From Corynebacterium sp. MSK008 (GTDB lineage Bacteria; Actinomycetota; Actinomycetes; Mycobacteriales; Mycobacteriaceae): DNA of 64,000 nucleotides. The position numbers were made by a program, and so were the translations under genes. Positions 43,426 through 52,044 of the stretch are shown here, piece by piece. The stretch lies in NCBI RefSeq assembly GCF_030232585.1, contig NZ_JASPJX010000005.1, positions 124,001-188,000 on the forward strand, read 5' to 3'. The stretch's first letter is position 1; each line of letters starts with the position of its first letter. Below the pieces are notes generated by a model. It did not search any database. It was not told the origin of the DNA and saw only the letters and a list, made by a program, of their open reading frames with translations.

Positions 43426-44147
43426 GCTGACACCCCCATACCGAAGCCCTGTACCAAATTGTCCGGCTCTAACACCACTTCAGTCGGGGCGTGCATCAAC
43501 ACCCGGCGGTTCAACAGCACTGTCTCCGGCGCGAGCTGGGGCAAGGCAACCAGGTCGTGCGTCACCACAAAAATAGTGGTGCCTTCTGCCGCGAGGTCAC
43601 GCAGCAGCTCAGTGATGGTGGCCTCGGAATGTTTGTCCACGCCGGCGAAGGGTTCGTCGAGAAGCATGATGCTCGCACCCTGAGCGATACCGCGGGCGAT
43701 GAAGGCACGCTTCTTCTGGCCACCCGAAAGCTGACCGATCTGGCGGTCTGCGAACGACTCAAGGTGGGTGCGCTCAAGCGCGCGATCCACAGCCGCAATG
43801 TCCTCCGCACGCGCGTGGCGGGTAAAGCCCATGTGGCCGTAGCGGCCCATCATGACCACATCACGCACTGTGACCGGGAACTGCCAGTCCACGTCCTCGC
43901 TCTGCGGGACGTAGCCCAGCACCTGCGTCTTGCGGGCGCGCATGGGGTCGATGCCGTTGATACGAACCGTGCCGCGATCCGGCTTGACCAACCCCATGAT
44001 CGCCTTGAGTAGCGTGGATTTGCCCGCGCCGTTCATCCCGATCAGCCCACAGATACGGCCTGGTTGGACGCTCAAAGTTGCGCCGTCGAGCGCGACGACG
44101 TCGCCGTAGCGCACCGCAACATCGTCAACCGCGATTGCGGGGATCAC
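43422..44147 (-). CDS. Manganese/zinc ABC transporter ATP-binding protein
   Basis: A 241-residue ATPase with Walker A GMNGAGKST (about 36-44), signature LSGGQKKRAFIARG and Walker B MLLDEPFAGVD, the last being characteristic of the metal-type (ZnuC/MntB) ATPases, and a switch histidine in VVTHDLVAL. It overlaps both neighbours by four bases: the receptor gene upstream and the permease gene downstream. Together they form a three-gene importer operon. Confidence 0.93.
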   Translation of the reverse strand: MIPAIAVDDVAVRYGDVVALDGATLSVQPGRICGLIGMNGAGKSTLLKAIMGLVKPDRGTVRINGIDPMRARKTQVLGYVPQSEDVDWQFPVTVRDVVMMGRYGHMGFTRHARAEDIAAVDRALERTHLESFADRQIGQLSGGQKKRAFIARGIAQGASIMLLDEPFAGVDKHSEATITELLRDLAAEGTTIFVVTHDLVALPQLAPETVLLNRRVLMHAPTEVVLEPDNLVQGFGMGVSA

Positions 44148-45067
44148 TGCTTGCCCCCGTTCAAACCGTCGATGATCACCTTCGTGTCGTGGCGAATCAG
44201 ATCCAGGTAGGTCGGCACCGGGCCGTTTTCCTCAGAAAGCGAATCGACGTAGAGGGTGCCGCCGTACTCCGCGCCGGTGGCCTTCACGACCTGCATCATC
44301 GGCGCGTTAGAGACCGTGGATTCACAGAACACAGACGGGACGTTGTTTTCCTTCACAAACTCGATCGCGCCGGCGATCTGCTGCGGGGTGGCTTCCTGCT
44401 CAGCGTTGACCGGCCAGATGTAGCGCTCGGTCAACTTCGCGTCGCGAGCCAGATAGGAGAACGCACCTTCGCAGGTGACCAAGGCGCGCTGCTTGTCGGG
44501 GACAGCGGCGAGCTTGGTTTCCAGCTCGTCTTGCACAGCCTGCAGTTCCTGCTTGTATGTTTCGCCGTTGGCCTTGAAATCATCGGCGTGCTCCGGGTCG
44601 AGTTCGCTGAACGCGTCGACGATGTTGTCCACGTACTTCTGCACGTTCACCGGACTCATCCAGGCGTGCGGGTTGGGCTTGCCGGCGTAGGCGTCCTCGG
44701 CGATGTCGATCGGGTCGACACCTTCGCTGACCACGGCGTGGGGCACGTCCAGGTCAGAGACGAACTGTGAGAACCAGTTTTCCAGGTTCATGCCGTTGTC
44801 CAGGATCAGGTCGGCGTCGGAGGCGCGCGAGATGTCGCCCGGGGTGGGCTCGTAGCCGTGGATCTCCGCGCCGGGTTTGGTGATGGACTCCACCCGCAGG
44901 TGGTCGCCGGCGACGTTCGAAGCGATGTCCTGGATCACCGTGAACGTGGTGAGCACCACGGGGGTGTCTTTGTCACCGGCGGCGTCGGTGCTGTCCTGCG
45001 AACAGCCTGCCAGGCCGGCAGCTAGCGCAGCCGTGGCGGCGAGTGCGAGCACCTTGGATTTCAGCAT
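44144..45067 (-). CDS. Metal ABC transporter substrate-binding lipoprotein, manganese-type ligands
   Basis: A 307-residue cluster-9 receptor, lipid-anchored by LAGC (Cys22). The metal site can be read as His70 in GAEIHGYEP, His in NPHAWMSP (about 137), Glu in LVTCEGAFSY and Asp in LYVDSLSEE. Glutamate at the third position is the pattern of manganese and iron receptors such as PsaA and MntC, while zinc receptors have histidine. I start at 45067, with AGGACC upstream. The linked MntR-like gene supports manganese. Confidence 0.9.
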   Translation of the reverse strand: MLKSKVLALAATAALAAGLAGCSQDSTDAAGDKDTPVVLTTFTVIQDIASNVAGDHLRVESITKPGAEIHGYEPTPGDISRASDADLILDNGMNLENWFSQFVSDLDVPHAVVSEGVDPIDIAEDAYAGKPNPHAWMSPVNVQKYVDNIVDAFSELDPEHADDFKANGETYKQELQAVQDELETKLAAVPDKQRALVTCEGAFSYLARDAKLTERYIWPVNAEQEATPQQIAGAIEFVKENNVPSVFCESTVSNAPMMQVVKATGAEYGGTLYVDSLSEENGPVPTYLDLIRHDTKVIIDGLNGGKQ

Positions 45068-45101
45068 GTTGGTCCTTTTCTTTCTGTGTTTTTCCGTGCG
45101 G

Positions 45102-45338
45102 TTAGAGAAGCGGCGGCGGGCCGACGCGGTGGGACGTGGCAATGAATCGGTCGAGCTTTTGCGGGGATTCGTCGCGCAGGTAGACGGCGAGCAGCCGCAT
45201 CAGGTTGAGCGTGACGTCTTCCGGATTGGCGCTGGAGCGCACGAGCCGCGCGGACGCGAGGTAGTCGCCTTCGCGTGCGGTCTCGAACAATGCGATGGCT
45301 TCGAGCCATGCGCCCATGTTGGAGTCATCAAGTCCCAT
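45102..45338 (-). CDS. Small protein of unknown function ahead of the metal importer
   Basis: A 78-residue, mainly helical, soluble protein (WLEAIALFETAREGDYLASARLV, quoted in part as FETAREGDYLASAR; then LNLMRLLAVYLRDESP). It is the first gene after the 45353-45372 palindrome and lies 34 bases upstream of the receptor gene on the same strand, so it is probably in the metal-regulated operon. No metal-binding cysteines are present; no family was recognised. Confidence 0.6.
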   Translation of the reverse strand: MGLDDSNMGAWLEAIALFETAREGDYLASARLVRSSANPEDVTLNLMRLLAVYLRDESPQKLDRFIATSHRVGPPPLL

Positions 45339-45352
45339 ACCGGCGAATAATA

Positions 45353-45372
45353 AAGTTCGGTGCTACGAACTT
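45353..45372. promoter_or_regulatory. Palindrome AAGTTCG-n6-CGAACTT, candidate metalloregulator operator
   Basis: A perfect seven-base inverted repeat in the spacer between the divergent metal-import operon and menG, 14 bases upstream of the small first gene. It is the right length and place for an MntR/DtxR-type dimer site, but it does not match the DtxR box sequence. AT-rich bases (AATAATAAAG) beside it could hold a -10 region. Confidence 0.55.
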
Positions 45373-45431
45373 GCAAGTGTTGTGTTGTCGTGCGGCCTCC
45401 GTTTGTGGGTGGCAAAGTAGACTTGCGCACC

Positions 45432-46121
45432 ATGGCCAAGGCGGATCTGGACAAAAAGCCCTTCGACGTTGCCGGCATGTTCGACGACGTGGGCAAAAAC
45501 TACGACAAGACCAACACCGTGCTGTCGTTCGGCCTGGACAAGCACTGGCGCCGCCGCACACGCGAGCGCCTCAACCTGCAGCCCGGCGAGCTCGTGCTGG
45601 ATCTCGCCGCCGGCACCGCCGTATCCACCGTGGAGCTGGGCAAATCCGGCGCGTGGGTAGTGGCCTGCGACTTCTCCCAGGGCATGCTCGCCGCCGGCAA
45701 AGACCGCAACGTGCCCAAGGTCGTCGGTGATGCGATGCACCTGCCGTTCGCCGATGACACCTTCGACGCGGTGACCATCTCCTACGGGCTGCGCAACGTC
45801 CACGACTTCGAAGCCGGCCTGCGCGAAATGGCGCGCGTGACCAAGCCGGGCGGGCGTTTGGCCGTCAACGAATTTTCCACCCCCGTCGTGCCGGGTTTCC
45901 GCATCCTGTACAAGGAGTACCTGCCGCTGGCGGTGCCGGCGCTGGCGAAGCTGTTTTCCTCCAACGCGGAGGCCTACGAGTACCTCGCCGAGTCCATCCG
46001 CGCCTGGCCGGGCCAGGAGGAGCTCGCCGCGGCGATCAACGCCAACGGCTGGTCAGACGCCAGCTGGCAGAACCTCACCGCGGGCATCGTCGCGCTGCAT
46101 AGTGCGGTCAAGCCTGCCTAG
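45432..46121 (+). CDS. menG: Demethylmenaquinone methyltransferase
   Basis: A SAM-dependent enzyme of the UbiE/MenG family for the last step of menaquinone synthesis. The 229 residues include the SAM motif [14 protein letters not shown], the acidic strand end [23 protein letters not shown] and [14 protein letters not shown], all UbiE hallmarks, and a late [11 protein letters not shown]. The start is the ATG at 45432; the 24-codon upstream extension is unlikely. The stop overlaps that of the opposing reductase gene by four bases. Confidence 0.95.
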   Translation: MAKADLDKKPFDVAGMFDDVGKNYDKTNTVLSFGLDKHWRRRTRERLNLQPGELVLDLAAGTAVSTVELGKSGAWVVACDFSQGMLAAGKDRNVPKVVGDAMHLPFADDTFDAVTISYGLRNVHDFEAGLREMARVTKPGGRLAVNEFSTPVVPGFRILYKEYLPLAVPALAKLFSSNAEAYEYLAESIRAWPGQEELAAAINANGWSDASWQNLTAGIVALHSAVKPA

Positions 46122-47338
46122 CGCACGTCCCAAAGCGGCTGGCCGCCAGACACCGCCCGCGTGCCCTTGCCAGCTGTACGCCACAGCCTTGCGACGAGAT
46201 CCCTGTCCCCGTCTGCGACCAAGTTGCCCATCAGCCGCGCCGCCGCCGGCATGAGGTAGCGCCCGCCGAGCCCGCGCAGCGCCACCGGGCCCGCCAGCGG
46301 CAAAAACTGCGGGTAGGTGAGCAGGCGCGCCAGGGTGCGGGCCAGCGTGAACGCGTCGCCGTACTGCTCACGCAGAAGCGCTGGCCACGCAAGCGTCAAA
46401 TCCCCGCCGTCCGCGATCAGGTCGACGGCGAGCACCGCCGTTTCCAGCCCGTAGTCGATGCCCTCGCCGTTGAGCGGGTTCACGCACGCCGCCGCGTCGC
46501 CGATCAGCGCCCAGTTCGGCCCCGCCACGTTGGACACCGCCCCGCCCATGGGCAAAAGCGCCGAGGCCACGGCCTTTTCTGGGCCGAGCTGCCACGCCTC
46601 GCGCTGCTGCGAGGCGTATAGGGCGAGCAGCTTCTTCGTGTTCACCTTCGCCGGGCGCGCGTCGGTGGACAGCGCGCCGCAGCCCAGGTTCACGGTGCCG
46701 TCGCCGAGCGGGAAGATCCAGCCGTAGCCGGGCTGGATTACCCCGTCGGCGTCGCGGAGCTCCACGTGCGAGTGCATCCACGGCTCGTCCGAATACGGCG
46801 ATTCGCAGTAGGAGCGCGCCGCGATGCCGTAGACCTGCCCGCGGTGCCACGTTCGCCCCAGCAGCTTGCCGAAGGGGGAGCGCACCCCGTCCGCCACAAT
46901 CACCCAGCGGGCGCGCACCACACCGCCGGAAGTCTCCACCTCGCTGATCGCTCCGCCGCTGAAACACACCCCCGTCGCGGCGCAGTCGTGGCGGACGGTG
47001 GCGCCGGCGAGCGAAGCTTCGCGGACGAGCATCGCGTCAAACGTCGCCCGCGGGGACGCCGAGCCCTCGCCGCGCGGCCACGGCGCGACAACATCCCCGC
47101 CGAAGCCGTGCAGCTTCAACCCGTTGTTGCGGTACGCGGGCACTTTAAGCCCCAGGCGCACAAGCGTATCGACGGCCCGCGGCGTGAGCCCGTCCCCGCA
47201 GGTTTTGTCGCGGCGGGGGCCTTGCGCGTCGAGAAGCAGGGTGCGCAACCCGGCCCGCTGCGCGGCGATCGCGGCGGCGGAACCCGCAGGGCCCGCGCCC
47301 ACAACAACGAGGTCGAACAACTCACTCACGCGCCACAT
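46118..47338 (-). CDS. FAD-dependent oxidoreductase of the geranylgeranyl reductase family (MenJ-like)
   Basis: A 406-residue flavoprotein with the dinucleotide-binding [14 protein letters not shown] near the N-terminus, the ligand segment [13 protein letters not shown] and the second FAD motif [19 protein letters not shown]. In mycobacteria the gene at this place, next to menG and a polyprenyl synthase gene, is MenJ, which saturates one isoprene unit of menaquinone; a similar role is likely. Possible starts are ATG at 47338 or GTG at 47329. Confidence 0.85.
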   Translation of the reverse strand: MWRVSELFDLVVVGAGPAGSAAAIAAQRAGLRTLLLDAQGPRRDKTCGDGLTPRAVDTLVRLGLKVPAYRNNGLKLHGFGGDVVAPWPRGEGSASPRATFDAMLVREASLAGATVRHDCAATGVCFSGGAISEVETSGGVVRARWVIVADGVRSPFGKLLGRTWHRGQVYGIAARSYCESPYSDEPWMHSHVELRDADGVIQPGYGWIFPLGDGTVNLGCGALSTDARPAKVNTKKLLALYASQQREAWQLGPEKAVASALLPMGGAVSNVAGPNWALIGDAAACVNPLNGEGIDYGLETAVLAVDLIADGGDLTLAWPALLREQYGDAFTLARTLARLLTYPQFLPLAGPVALRGLGGRYLMPAAARLMGNLVADGDRDLVARLWRTAGKGTRAVSGGQPLWDVR

Positions 47339-47433
47339 TCTGCCAGCGCCACCCGCAAGTGCACCCGGCGGGGTAATTGGGCTACGGTTAGTGCGTTACA
47401 CATGGGCCCATCCAACCTGCAAGGACGTTATCT

Positions 47434-48459
47434 ATGACGTACGGCACCACTCCGTCACCGCGCCACGGATTCAACCTGGACCTGGGCGACGACGCGCTCA
47501 ACACCCGGCTCAACACCGGGCTCGAAGCGGTGGAGGAGCTGCTGATGACGGAGCTTTCCCGCGGGGCGAGCTTCCTCACCGACAAAGTCACCCACCTGGC
47601 CAAAGCCGGCGGCAAACGTTTCCGCCCCATGATGGCGCTGCTGTGCAGCGAATTCGGGCCGAACCCAGGCTCTGAGAACGTCGTCCGCGGGGCAGCGGTG
47701 ACCGAGATGGTGCACCTGGCCACGCTCTACCACGACGACGTCATGGACGAAGCCGAGCGCCGCCGCGGCGTGGAATCCGCCAACACCCGCTGGACCAACA
47801 CCGTGGCCATCCTCGCCGGCGACATTCTGTTCGCCCACGCGTCGCGTCAGATGAGCCTGATGGACGTCGACACCGTGGGCCACTTCGCCGACACCTTCTC
47901 CGAGCTGGTCACCGGCCAGATGCGCGAGACCGTCGGCGCGGAAGGCGCGGGCGCGAACGACCCGGTGGAGCACTACCTGAAAGTCATCGAGGAAAAGACC
48001 GGCGTGCTCATCTCCTCGGCCGCCTACCTGGGCGCGCGCCACGCCGGTGCGTCCGACGAGGTGGTGGCGCGCTGCTCCCGCATCGGCGACGCGGTGGGCA
48101 TGGTCTTCCAGATCGTCGACGACATCATCGACATCTTCTCCGACCCAGAGCAGTCCGGGAAGACCCCCGGCACCGACCTGCGCGAAGGCGTGTTCACCCT
48201 GCCGGTGCTCTACGCGCTGCAAGAGGACTCGCCCGCCGGCGAGGAGCTGCGCGGCCTACTCACCGGCCCGCTCACCGACGATGCCGATGTCGCCCGAGCG
48301 CTGGAACTCATCGGCCAGACCCGCGGCCGCGAGCGCGCTCTGGAAACCGTGCGGGGCTACGTCGACGACGTGGAGCGCGAACTCGACGCCCTGCCGGACG
48401 TCCCCGCGCGCGAAGCGCTTCGCACCATGACCCGCATGACTGTCGAACGTGTCGGTTAA
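47434..48459 (+). CDS. Long-chain polyprenyl diphosphate synthase
   Basis: A 341-residue all-helical trans-prenyltransferase of the hepta/octa/nonaprenyl class. The two Asp-rich motifs are YHDDVMDEAERRR and IVDDIIDIFSD; GGKRFRPMMALL and the GAxTH-type region are also present. The product would be the side chain that MenA attaches. Chain length cannot be set from sequence alone. It diverges from the reductase and is followed by the tRNA-Tyr gene. Confidence 0.9.
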   Translation: MTYGTTPSPRHGFNLDLGDDALNTRLNTGLEAVEELLMTELSRGASFLTDKVTHLAKAGGKRFRPMMALLCSEFGPNPGSENVVRGAAVTEMVHLATLYHDDVMDEAERRRGVESANTRWTNTVAILAGDILFAHASRQMSLMDVDTVGHFADTFSELVTGQMRETVGAEGAGANDPVEHYLKVIEEKTGVLISSAAYLGARHAGASDEVVARCSRIGDAVGMVFQIVDDIIDIFSDPEQSGKTPGTDLREGVFTLPVLYALQEDSPAGEELRGLLTGPLTDDADVARALELIGQTRGRERALETVRGYVDDVERELDALPDVPAREALRTMTRMTVERVG

Positions 48460-48523
48460 CCTGCCGATTTGCGCCGATTGCGGGGCGGTGTTGTAGAGTA
48501 AATCCCGCACTTTGAACGTGCTC

Positions 48524-48606
48524 GCCAGGTTGCCCGAGCGGCCAAAGGGAGCGGACTGTAAATCCGCCGGCATTAGCCTTCAGAAGTTCGAATCTTCTAC
48601 CTGGCA
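48524..48606 (+). tRNA. tRNA-Tyr (GTA)
   Basis: The acceptor stem is GCCAGGT pairing with ACCTGGC, with anticodon GTA at 48558-48560, a long variable arm as in bacterial tRNA-Tyr, and T-loop GTTCGAAT. The CCA end is not encoded. Confidence 0.95.
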
Positions 48607-48611
48607 CACAC

Positions 48612-48640
48612 AAACCCCGTCGGTTTCACCGGCGGGGTTT
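48612..48640 (+). terminator. Terminator after tRNA-Tyr
   Basis: A 13-base-pair stem (AAACCCCGTCGGT with its complement at 48628-48640, one G-U pair) and a three-base loop, ending in TTTC. It closes the tRNA-Tyr transcript. Confidence 0.85.
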
Positions 48641-48807
48641 CGTTGTTAAGCAATTGCTTCACGACGCACTAAAGCACTCACCGTAACCGCTTAAAAAACC
48701 CGCATCTGCCAGGCGATTTGTGTTTGAAAACAACATCGGGTTAATCTTTCCAAGGCTTCAACGGAGCGGGTCAGAGCGAAAGCGAAGATCCACAACAAAG
48801 AGGCTGT

Positions 48808-48880
48808 GCCCCCTTAGCTCAGTCGGCAGAGCGTTTCCATGGTAAGGAAAAGGTCGACAGTTCGATTCTGTCAGGGGGCT
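48808..48880 (+). tRNA. tRNA-Thr (GGT)
   Basis: The acceptor stem is GCCCCCT/AGGGGGC, the anticodon loop ATGGTAA has GGT at 48841-48843, and the T-arm loop is GTTCGATT. No encoded CCA. About 167 AT-richer bases between the preceding terminator and this gene hold its promoter. Confidence 0.95.
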
Positions 48881-48919
48881 CTGTTGTTTGCTAGGGTCTT
48901 TTGGTCCAGCGAGCACCAT

Positions 48920-48991
48920 GGCGGTGTAGCTCAGTGGTAGAGCAAGCGACTCATAATCGCTGTGTCGAGAGTTCAATTCTCTCCATCGCTA
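48920..48991 (+). tRNA. tRNA-Met (CAT), elongator type
   Basis: A 72-base gene with acceptor GGCGGTG pairing with CATCGCT (two G-U pairs) and anticodon CAT at 48952-48954. The first acceptor pair is a G-U pair and the anticodon stem lacks the three G-C pairs of initiator tRNA, so I read it as elongator. A tRNA-Ile with a modified C34 (read as AUA) has the same CAT anticodon and cannot be fully excluded. Confidence 0.85.
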
Positions 48992-49055
48992 CTCACCTCA
49001 AACGGGAACCGAAAGGTGACCGTGGTAGGGTTAGGCGCACTTGATCGAGTGCCCT

Positions 49056-49128
49056 AGGGGCGTGGCGCAATTGGTAGCGCAACGGTCTCCAAAACCGTAG
49101 GTTGCAGGTTCGAGTCCTGTCGCCCCTG
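49056..49128 (+). tRNA. tRNA-Trp (CCA)
   Basis: The acceptor stem is AGGGGCG/CGCCCCT with discriminator G and anticodon CCA at 49089-49091. The three bases after the gene (49129-49131) read CCA, so the 3' end is encoded. It lies 24 bases before secE, the arrangement common in actinobacteria. Confidence 0.96.
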
Positions 49129-49152
49129 CCAAAACAACCTGGAGGAGTTTTA

Positions 49153-49473
49153 GTGACTAACCCCAACGGTCAAAACCCCGCACAGCCGACCGGCAAGCGT
49201 CAGCTGCGTGGGGCTTCTCCCGTTTCCTCCGAAGACTACGAAGCGAAGCGCGCCCCCGTGGCCGCCGACGACGCCGAGGCCAAGGACGGCTCCAGCGTCA
49301 CTGCCTTCCCGGGCGAAGTCGTCTCCGAGATGAGCAAAGTCATCTGGCCGACCGGCAAGCAGATGCTCAACTACACCCTCATCGTGTTCGCGTTCCTGAT
49401 CGTGCTGACCATCTTCGTGTGGGGCACCGACACGCTGGCATCGTGGGTGATTCGCTGGATCTTCATCCGCTAG
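49153..49473 (+). CDS. secE: Preprotein translocase subunit SecE
   Basis: An essential small subunit of the Sec translocon. The 106-residue protein has a long charged N-terminal stretch (1-55), the conserved amphipathic SEMSKVIWPTGKQML and one membrane helix (about 76-96). The start is GTG at 49153, with GGAGGAG five bases before it. The order tRNA-Trp, secE, nusG is standard. Confidence 0.95.
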   Translation: MTNPNGQNPAQPTGKRQLRGASPVSSEDYEAKRAPVAADDAEAKDGSSVTAFPGEVVSEMSKVIWPTGKQMLNYTLIVFAFLIVLTIFVWGTDTLASWVIRWIFIR

Positions 49474-49499
49474 GTATAATTCCACGCGTACAACGTTTT

Positions 49500-49538
49500 C
49501 CCGCCGCCTCGGACACCGAGGAGGGCGGGATAATTTTT
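49500..49538 (+). terminator. Hairpin between secE and nusG, possible attenuator
   Basis: Two stacked six-base-pair stems (CCCGCC with GGCGGG, CCTCGG with CCGAGG) with a three-base loop and a small internal bulge, followed by ATAATTTTT. This is a good intrinsic terminator in form. Since nusG follows at once, some read-through or a separate nusG promoter is needed. Confidence 0.8.
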
Positions 49539-49588
49539 GCCCCGGTACCCTGGGGCGCACACATTTCGACGGATGAGGAGACAAAGCC

Positions 49589-50611
49589 ATGACTGAGGCA
49601 AACAAAGACGTTCAAGGCGCCATCGAGAACAACGAGCAGGAAATGATCGACGAGGGCGCGCCCGTGCAGCCGTCCACCGACCCGGCCCGCGACGGCGGCG
49701 ACGACGATCCGGCCGGCACCGAGGGCGGTGACTCCTCCGACGAGGAGAGCGACAGTAGCGCCGAGGCTGACGCTGGCGCGGAGCTGAGCGACGCCGAGGT
49801 GCAGGACGCAGCGCAGGACGCCGTCGACGCCGAGGCCGATGACGCAGATGCTGCGACCGACGCCGACGGTGCCGTCGAGGAGCCGGTTCAGGAGACCGAC
49901 CTCAACGCCGTTGAAGGCGAGGTCGACACCGAGGGCGGCACCGAGGCTGAGGCTGACGCAGACACCGACGGCGAGTACCGCCGCCGCCTGCGCGAGTACA
50001 CCCGCGAGCTGAAGAAGCAGCCGGGCGACTGGTACATCATCCAGTCCTACTCCGGCTACGAAAACAAGGTGAAGACCAACCTGGAGATGCGCTCCCAGAC
50101 CCTCGAGGTCGAGGACTCCATCTACGAGGTCGTCGTTCCAATCGAGCAGGCCATCGAGAACAAGGACGGCAAGAAGAAGCTGGTCAAGCGCAAGCTTCTG
50201 CCGGGCTACGTGCTCGTGCGCATGGACATGAACGACGCGGCCTGGTCCGTGGTCCGCGAGACCCCAGGTGTGACCTCGTTCGTGGGCAATGAGGGCAATG
50301 CGACGCCGGTGAAGCACCGTGACGTCGCTAAGTTCTTGCTTCCCAAGTCCGCCGCAACCGGCGCGAAGCCGGAAGTCAACGCCGAGGGCGAGACCGTCGT
50401 GGCGATGCCGGAGGAAGAGGCGCCGAAGCAGCTCGCGCACGACTACAAGGTCGGCGAAGCTGTCACGATCCTCTCCGGCGCGCTGGCGTCCGTGTCGGCC
50501 ACCATCAACGCGATCGACCCGGAGACCGGCAAGATCGAGGCGCTGGTGTCTATCTTCGGCCGCGAGACCCCGGTCGAGCTGACCGCCGACCAGATCGAGC
50601 GCATCATGTAG
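49589..50611 (+). CDS. nusG: Transcription termination/antitermination protein NusG with long acidic N-terminus
   Basis: A 340-residue NusG that binds RNA polymerase and Rho. Residues 1-130 are an extended acidic, Ala/Asp/Glu/Thr-rich region with few positive charges. The NGN domain starts at about 147 (GDWYIIQSYSGYENKV) and includes LLPGYVLVRMDM. A linker with a further acidic stretch precedes the KOW domain (about 283-340: YKVGEAVTILSG, IFGRETPVELTADQIERIM in part). GAGGAG precedes the ATG. Confidence 0.95.
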   Translation: MTEANKDVQGAIENNEQEMIDEGAPVQPSTDPARDGGDDDPAGTEGGDSSDEESDSSAEADAGAELSDAEVQDAAQDAVDAEADDADAATDADGAVEEPVQETDLNAVEGEVDTEGGTEAEADADTDGEYRRRLREYTRELKKQPGDWYIIQSYSGYENKVKTNLEMRSQTLEVEDSIYEVVVPIEQAIENKDGKKKLVKRKLLPGYVLVRMDMNDAAWSVVRETPGVTSFVGNEGNATPVKHRDVAKFLLPKSAATGAKPEVNAEGETVVAMPEEEAPKQLAHDYKVGEAVTILSGALASVSATINAIDPETGKIEALVSIFGRETPVELTADQIERIM

Positions 50612-50652
50612 GAGCGTTTTGCTTCTCGACGTCCTCACGGCGTATCCTGACT

Positions 50653-50684
50653 CGTCGCGCGTGCACGCACGCGCGACGTTTTCG
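50653..50684 (+). terminator. Terminator between nusG and rplK
   Basis: A perfect 11-base-pair stem (CGTCGCGCGTG at 50653-50663 with its complement at 50668-50678) and a CACG loop, followed by TTTTCGTTT. Just before it, at 50617-50633, lies a 17-base sequence that recurs upstream of rplJ. Confidence 0.88.
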
Positions 50685-50782
50685 TTTCTTGTAAATCCCC
50701 GGTGGCTGGGTCCACCCCCGGCATCCGGAAGCCCCGCAGCAGCTCATCGTGGCTGCGGGTGCTGTAACTAGGAGGTAACGCG

Positions 50783-51211
50783 ATGGCAAAGAAGAAGGTC
50801 ACTGGCCTGATCAAGCTGCAGATCGAAGCTGGCATGGCCAACCCGGCCCCGCCGGTCGGTCCGGCGCTCGGTGCGCACGGCGTGAACATCGTCGAGTTCA
50901 CCAAGGCCTACAACGCCGCAACCGAGTCCATGCGCGGCAACATCGTGCCGGTGGAGATCACGGTCTACGAGGACCGCTCCTTCGACTTCATCCTGAAGTC
51001 CCCGCCGGCAGCGTCCCTGCTGCTGAAGGCTGCGGGTCTGCAGAAGGGCTCCGGCGTCCCGCACACTGACAAGGTTGGCAAGGTCACCTGGGAGCAGTGC
51101 AAGGAGATCGCCGAGACCAAGAAGAACGACCTCAACGCCCGCGACATCGAGGCAGGCGCTGCGATCATCGCGGGTACTGCCCGTTCCATGGGCATTGACG
51201 TCGAGAAGTAA
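50783..51211 (+). CDS. rplK: 50S ribosomal protein L11
   Basis: A 142-residue protein of the GTPase-associated centre of the large subunit. [20 protein letters not shown] near the N-terminus (quoted in part as [15 protein letters not shown]) and the KVGKVTWEQ and ARSMGI segments are invariant features. AGGAGG lies before the ATG. With rplA it forms the classical L11 operon, which L1 often represses at the translational level. Confidence 0.98.
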   Translation: MAKKKVTGLIKLQIEAGMANPAPPVGPALGAHGVNIVEFTKAYNAATESMRGNIVPVEITVYEDRSFDFILKSPPAASLLLKAAGLQKGSGVPHTDKVGKVTWEQCKEIAETKKNDLNARDIEAGAAIIAGTARSMGIDVEK

Positions 51212-51276
51212 AAAGCTTCACGTGGAAGGGCCGTAAGCCAGGCCCGCACAACCACAACTCCGGAAAGGAACCCAAC

Positions 51277-51984
51277 ATGGCTAAGAAGTCCAAGCACTAC
51301 ATCGAGCAGCTCGCGAAGGTTGACCGCGAGAACTTCTACCACCCGCTCGACGCCGTCACCCTTGCGAAGGAGACCTCCTCCGACAAGTACGACGCAACCA
51401 TCGACGTGGCAATGCGCCTGTCCGTCGACCCGCGCAAGGCCGACCAGCTGGTCCGCGGCACCGTCAACCTGCCGCACGGCACCGGCAAGACCGTCCGCGT
51501 CGCTGTCTTCGCCGAGGGCGAGAACGCAACCAAGGCGCAGGAGGCTGGCGCGGACATCGTCGGCACCGACGAGCTGATCGAGCAGATCAACGCAGGCCAG
51601 ATCGACTTCGACGTGGCTATCGCTACGCCGGACCAGATGGCCAAGGTCGGCCGCGTCGCCCGCGTGCTGGGCCCGCGTGGTCTGATGCCGAACCCGAAGA
51701 CCGGCACCGTCACCCCGGACGTCGCGAAGGCGATCCAGGACTCCAAGGGCGGCAAGATCGCCTTCCGCGTGGACAAGGCGTCCAACCTGCACGCGATCAT
51801 CGGCAAGGCGTCGTTCACCCCGGAGCAGCTCGCTGAAAACTACGGCGCGCTGCTCGACGAGGTCATCCGTCTCAAGCCGGCGTCCGCCAAGGGCATCTAC
51901 CTGAAGAAGATCACCGTTTCCGCAACCCAGGGCCCGGGTGTGCCGGTGGACACCTCCGTGGAGAAGAACTACGCCACCAAGTAA
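51277..51984 (+). CDS. rplA: 50S ribosomal protein L1
   Basis: A 235-residue two-domain rRNA-binding protein at the L1 stalk. The signature [15 protein letters not shown] is intact, along with [19 protein letters not shown] earlier. It follows rplK by 65 bases with its own GGAAAGGA ribosome site, and it ends 25 bases before a strong bidirectional terminator. Confidence 0.98.
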   Translation: MAKKSKHYIEQLAKVDRENFYHPLDAVTLAKETSSDKYDATIDVAMRLSVDPRKADQLVRGTVNLPHGTGKTVRVAVFAEGENATKAQEAGADIVGTDELIEQINAGQIDFDVAIATPDQMAKVGRVARVLGPRGLMPNPKTGTVTPDVAKAIQDSKGGKIAFRVDKASNLHAIIGKASFTPEQLAENYGALLDEVIRLKPASAKGIYLKKITVSATQGPGVPVDTSVEKNYATK

Positions 51985-52008
51985 GTTCCGCTTTTACGCG
52001 CACCACAT

Positions 52009-52037
52009 CGCCGTCGCCCGTTTGGGCGGCGGCGTTT
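52009..52037. terminator. Terminator between rplA and the opposing HNH gene
   Basis: An 11-base-pair stem (CGCCGTCGCCC with GGGCGGCGGCG, one G-U pair), a GTTT loop and a short T run. As the genes on both sides converge on it, it can serve both. Confidence 0.85.
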
Positions 52038-52044
52038 CGCGTTG

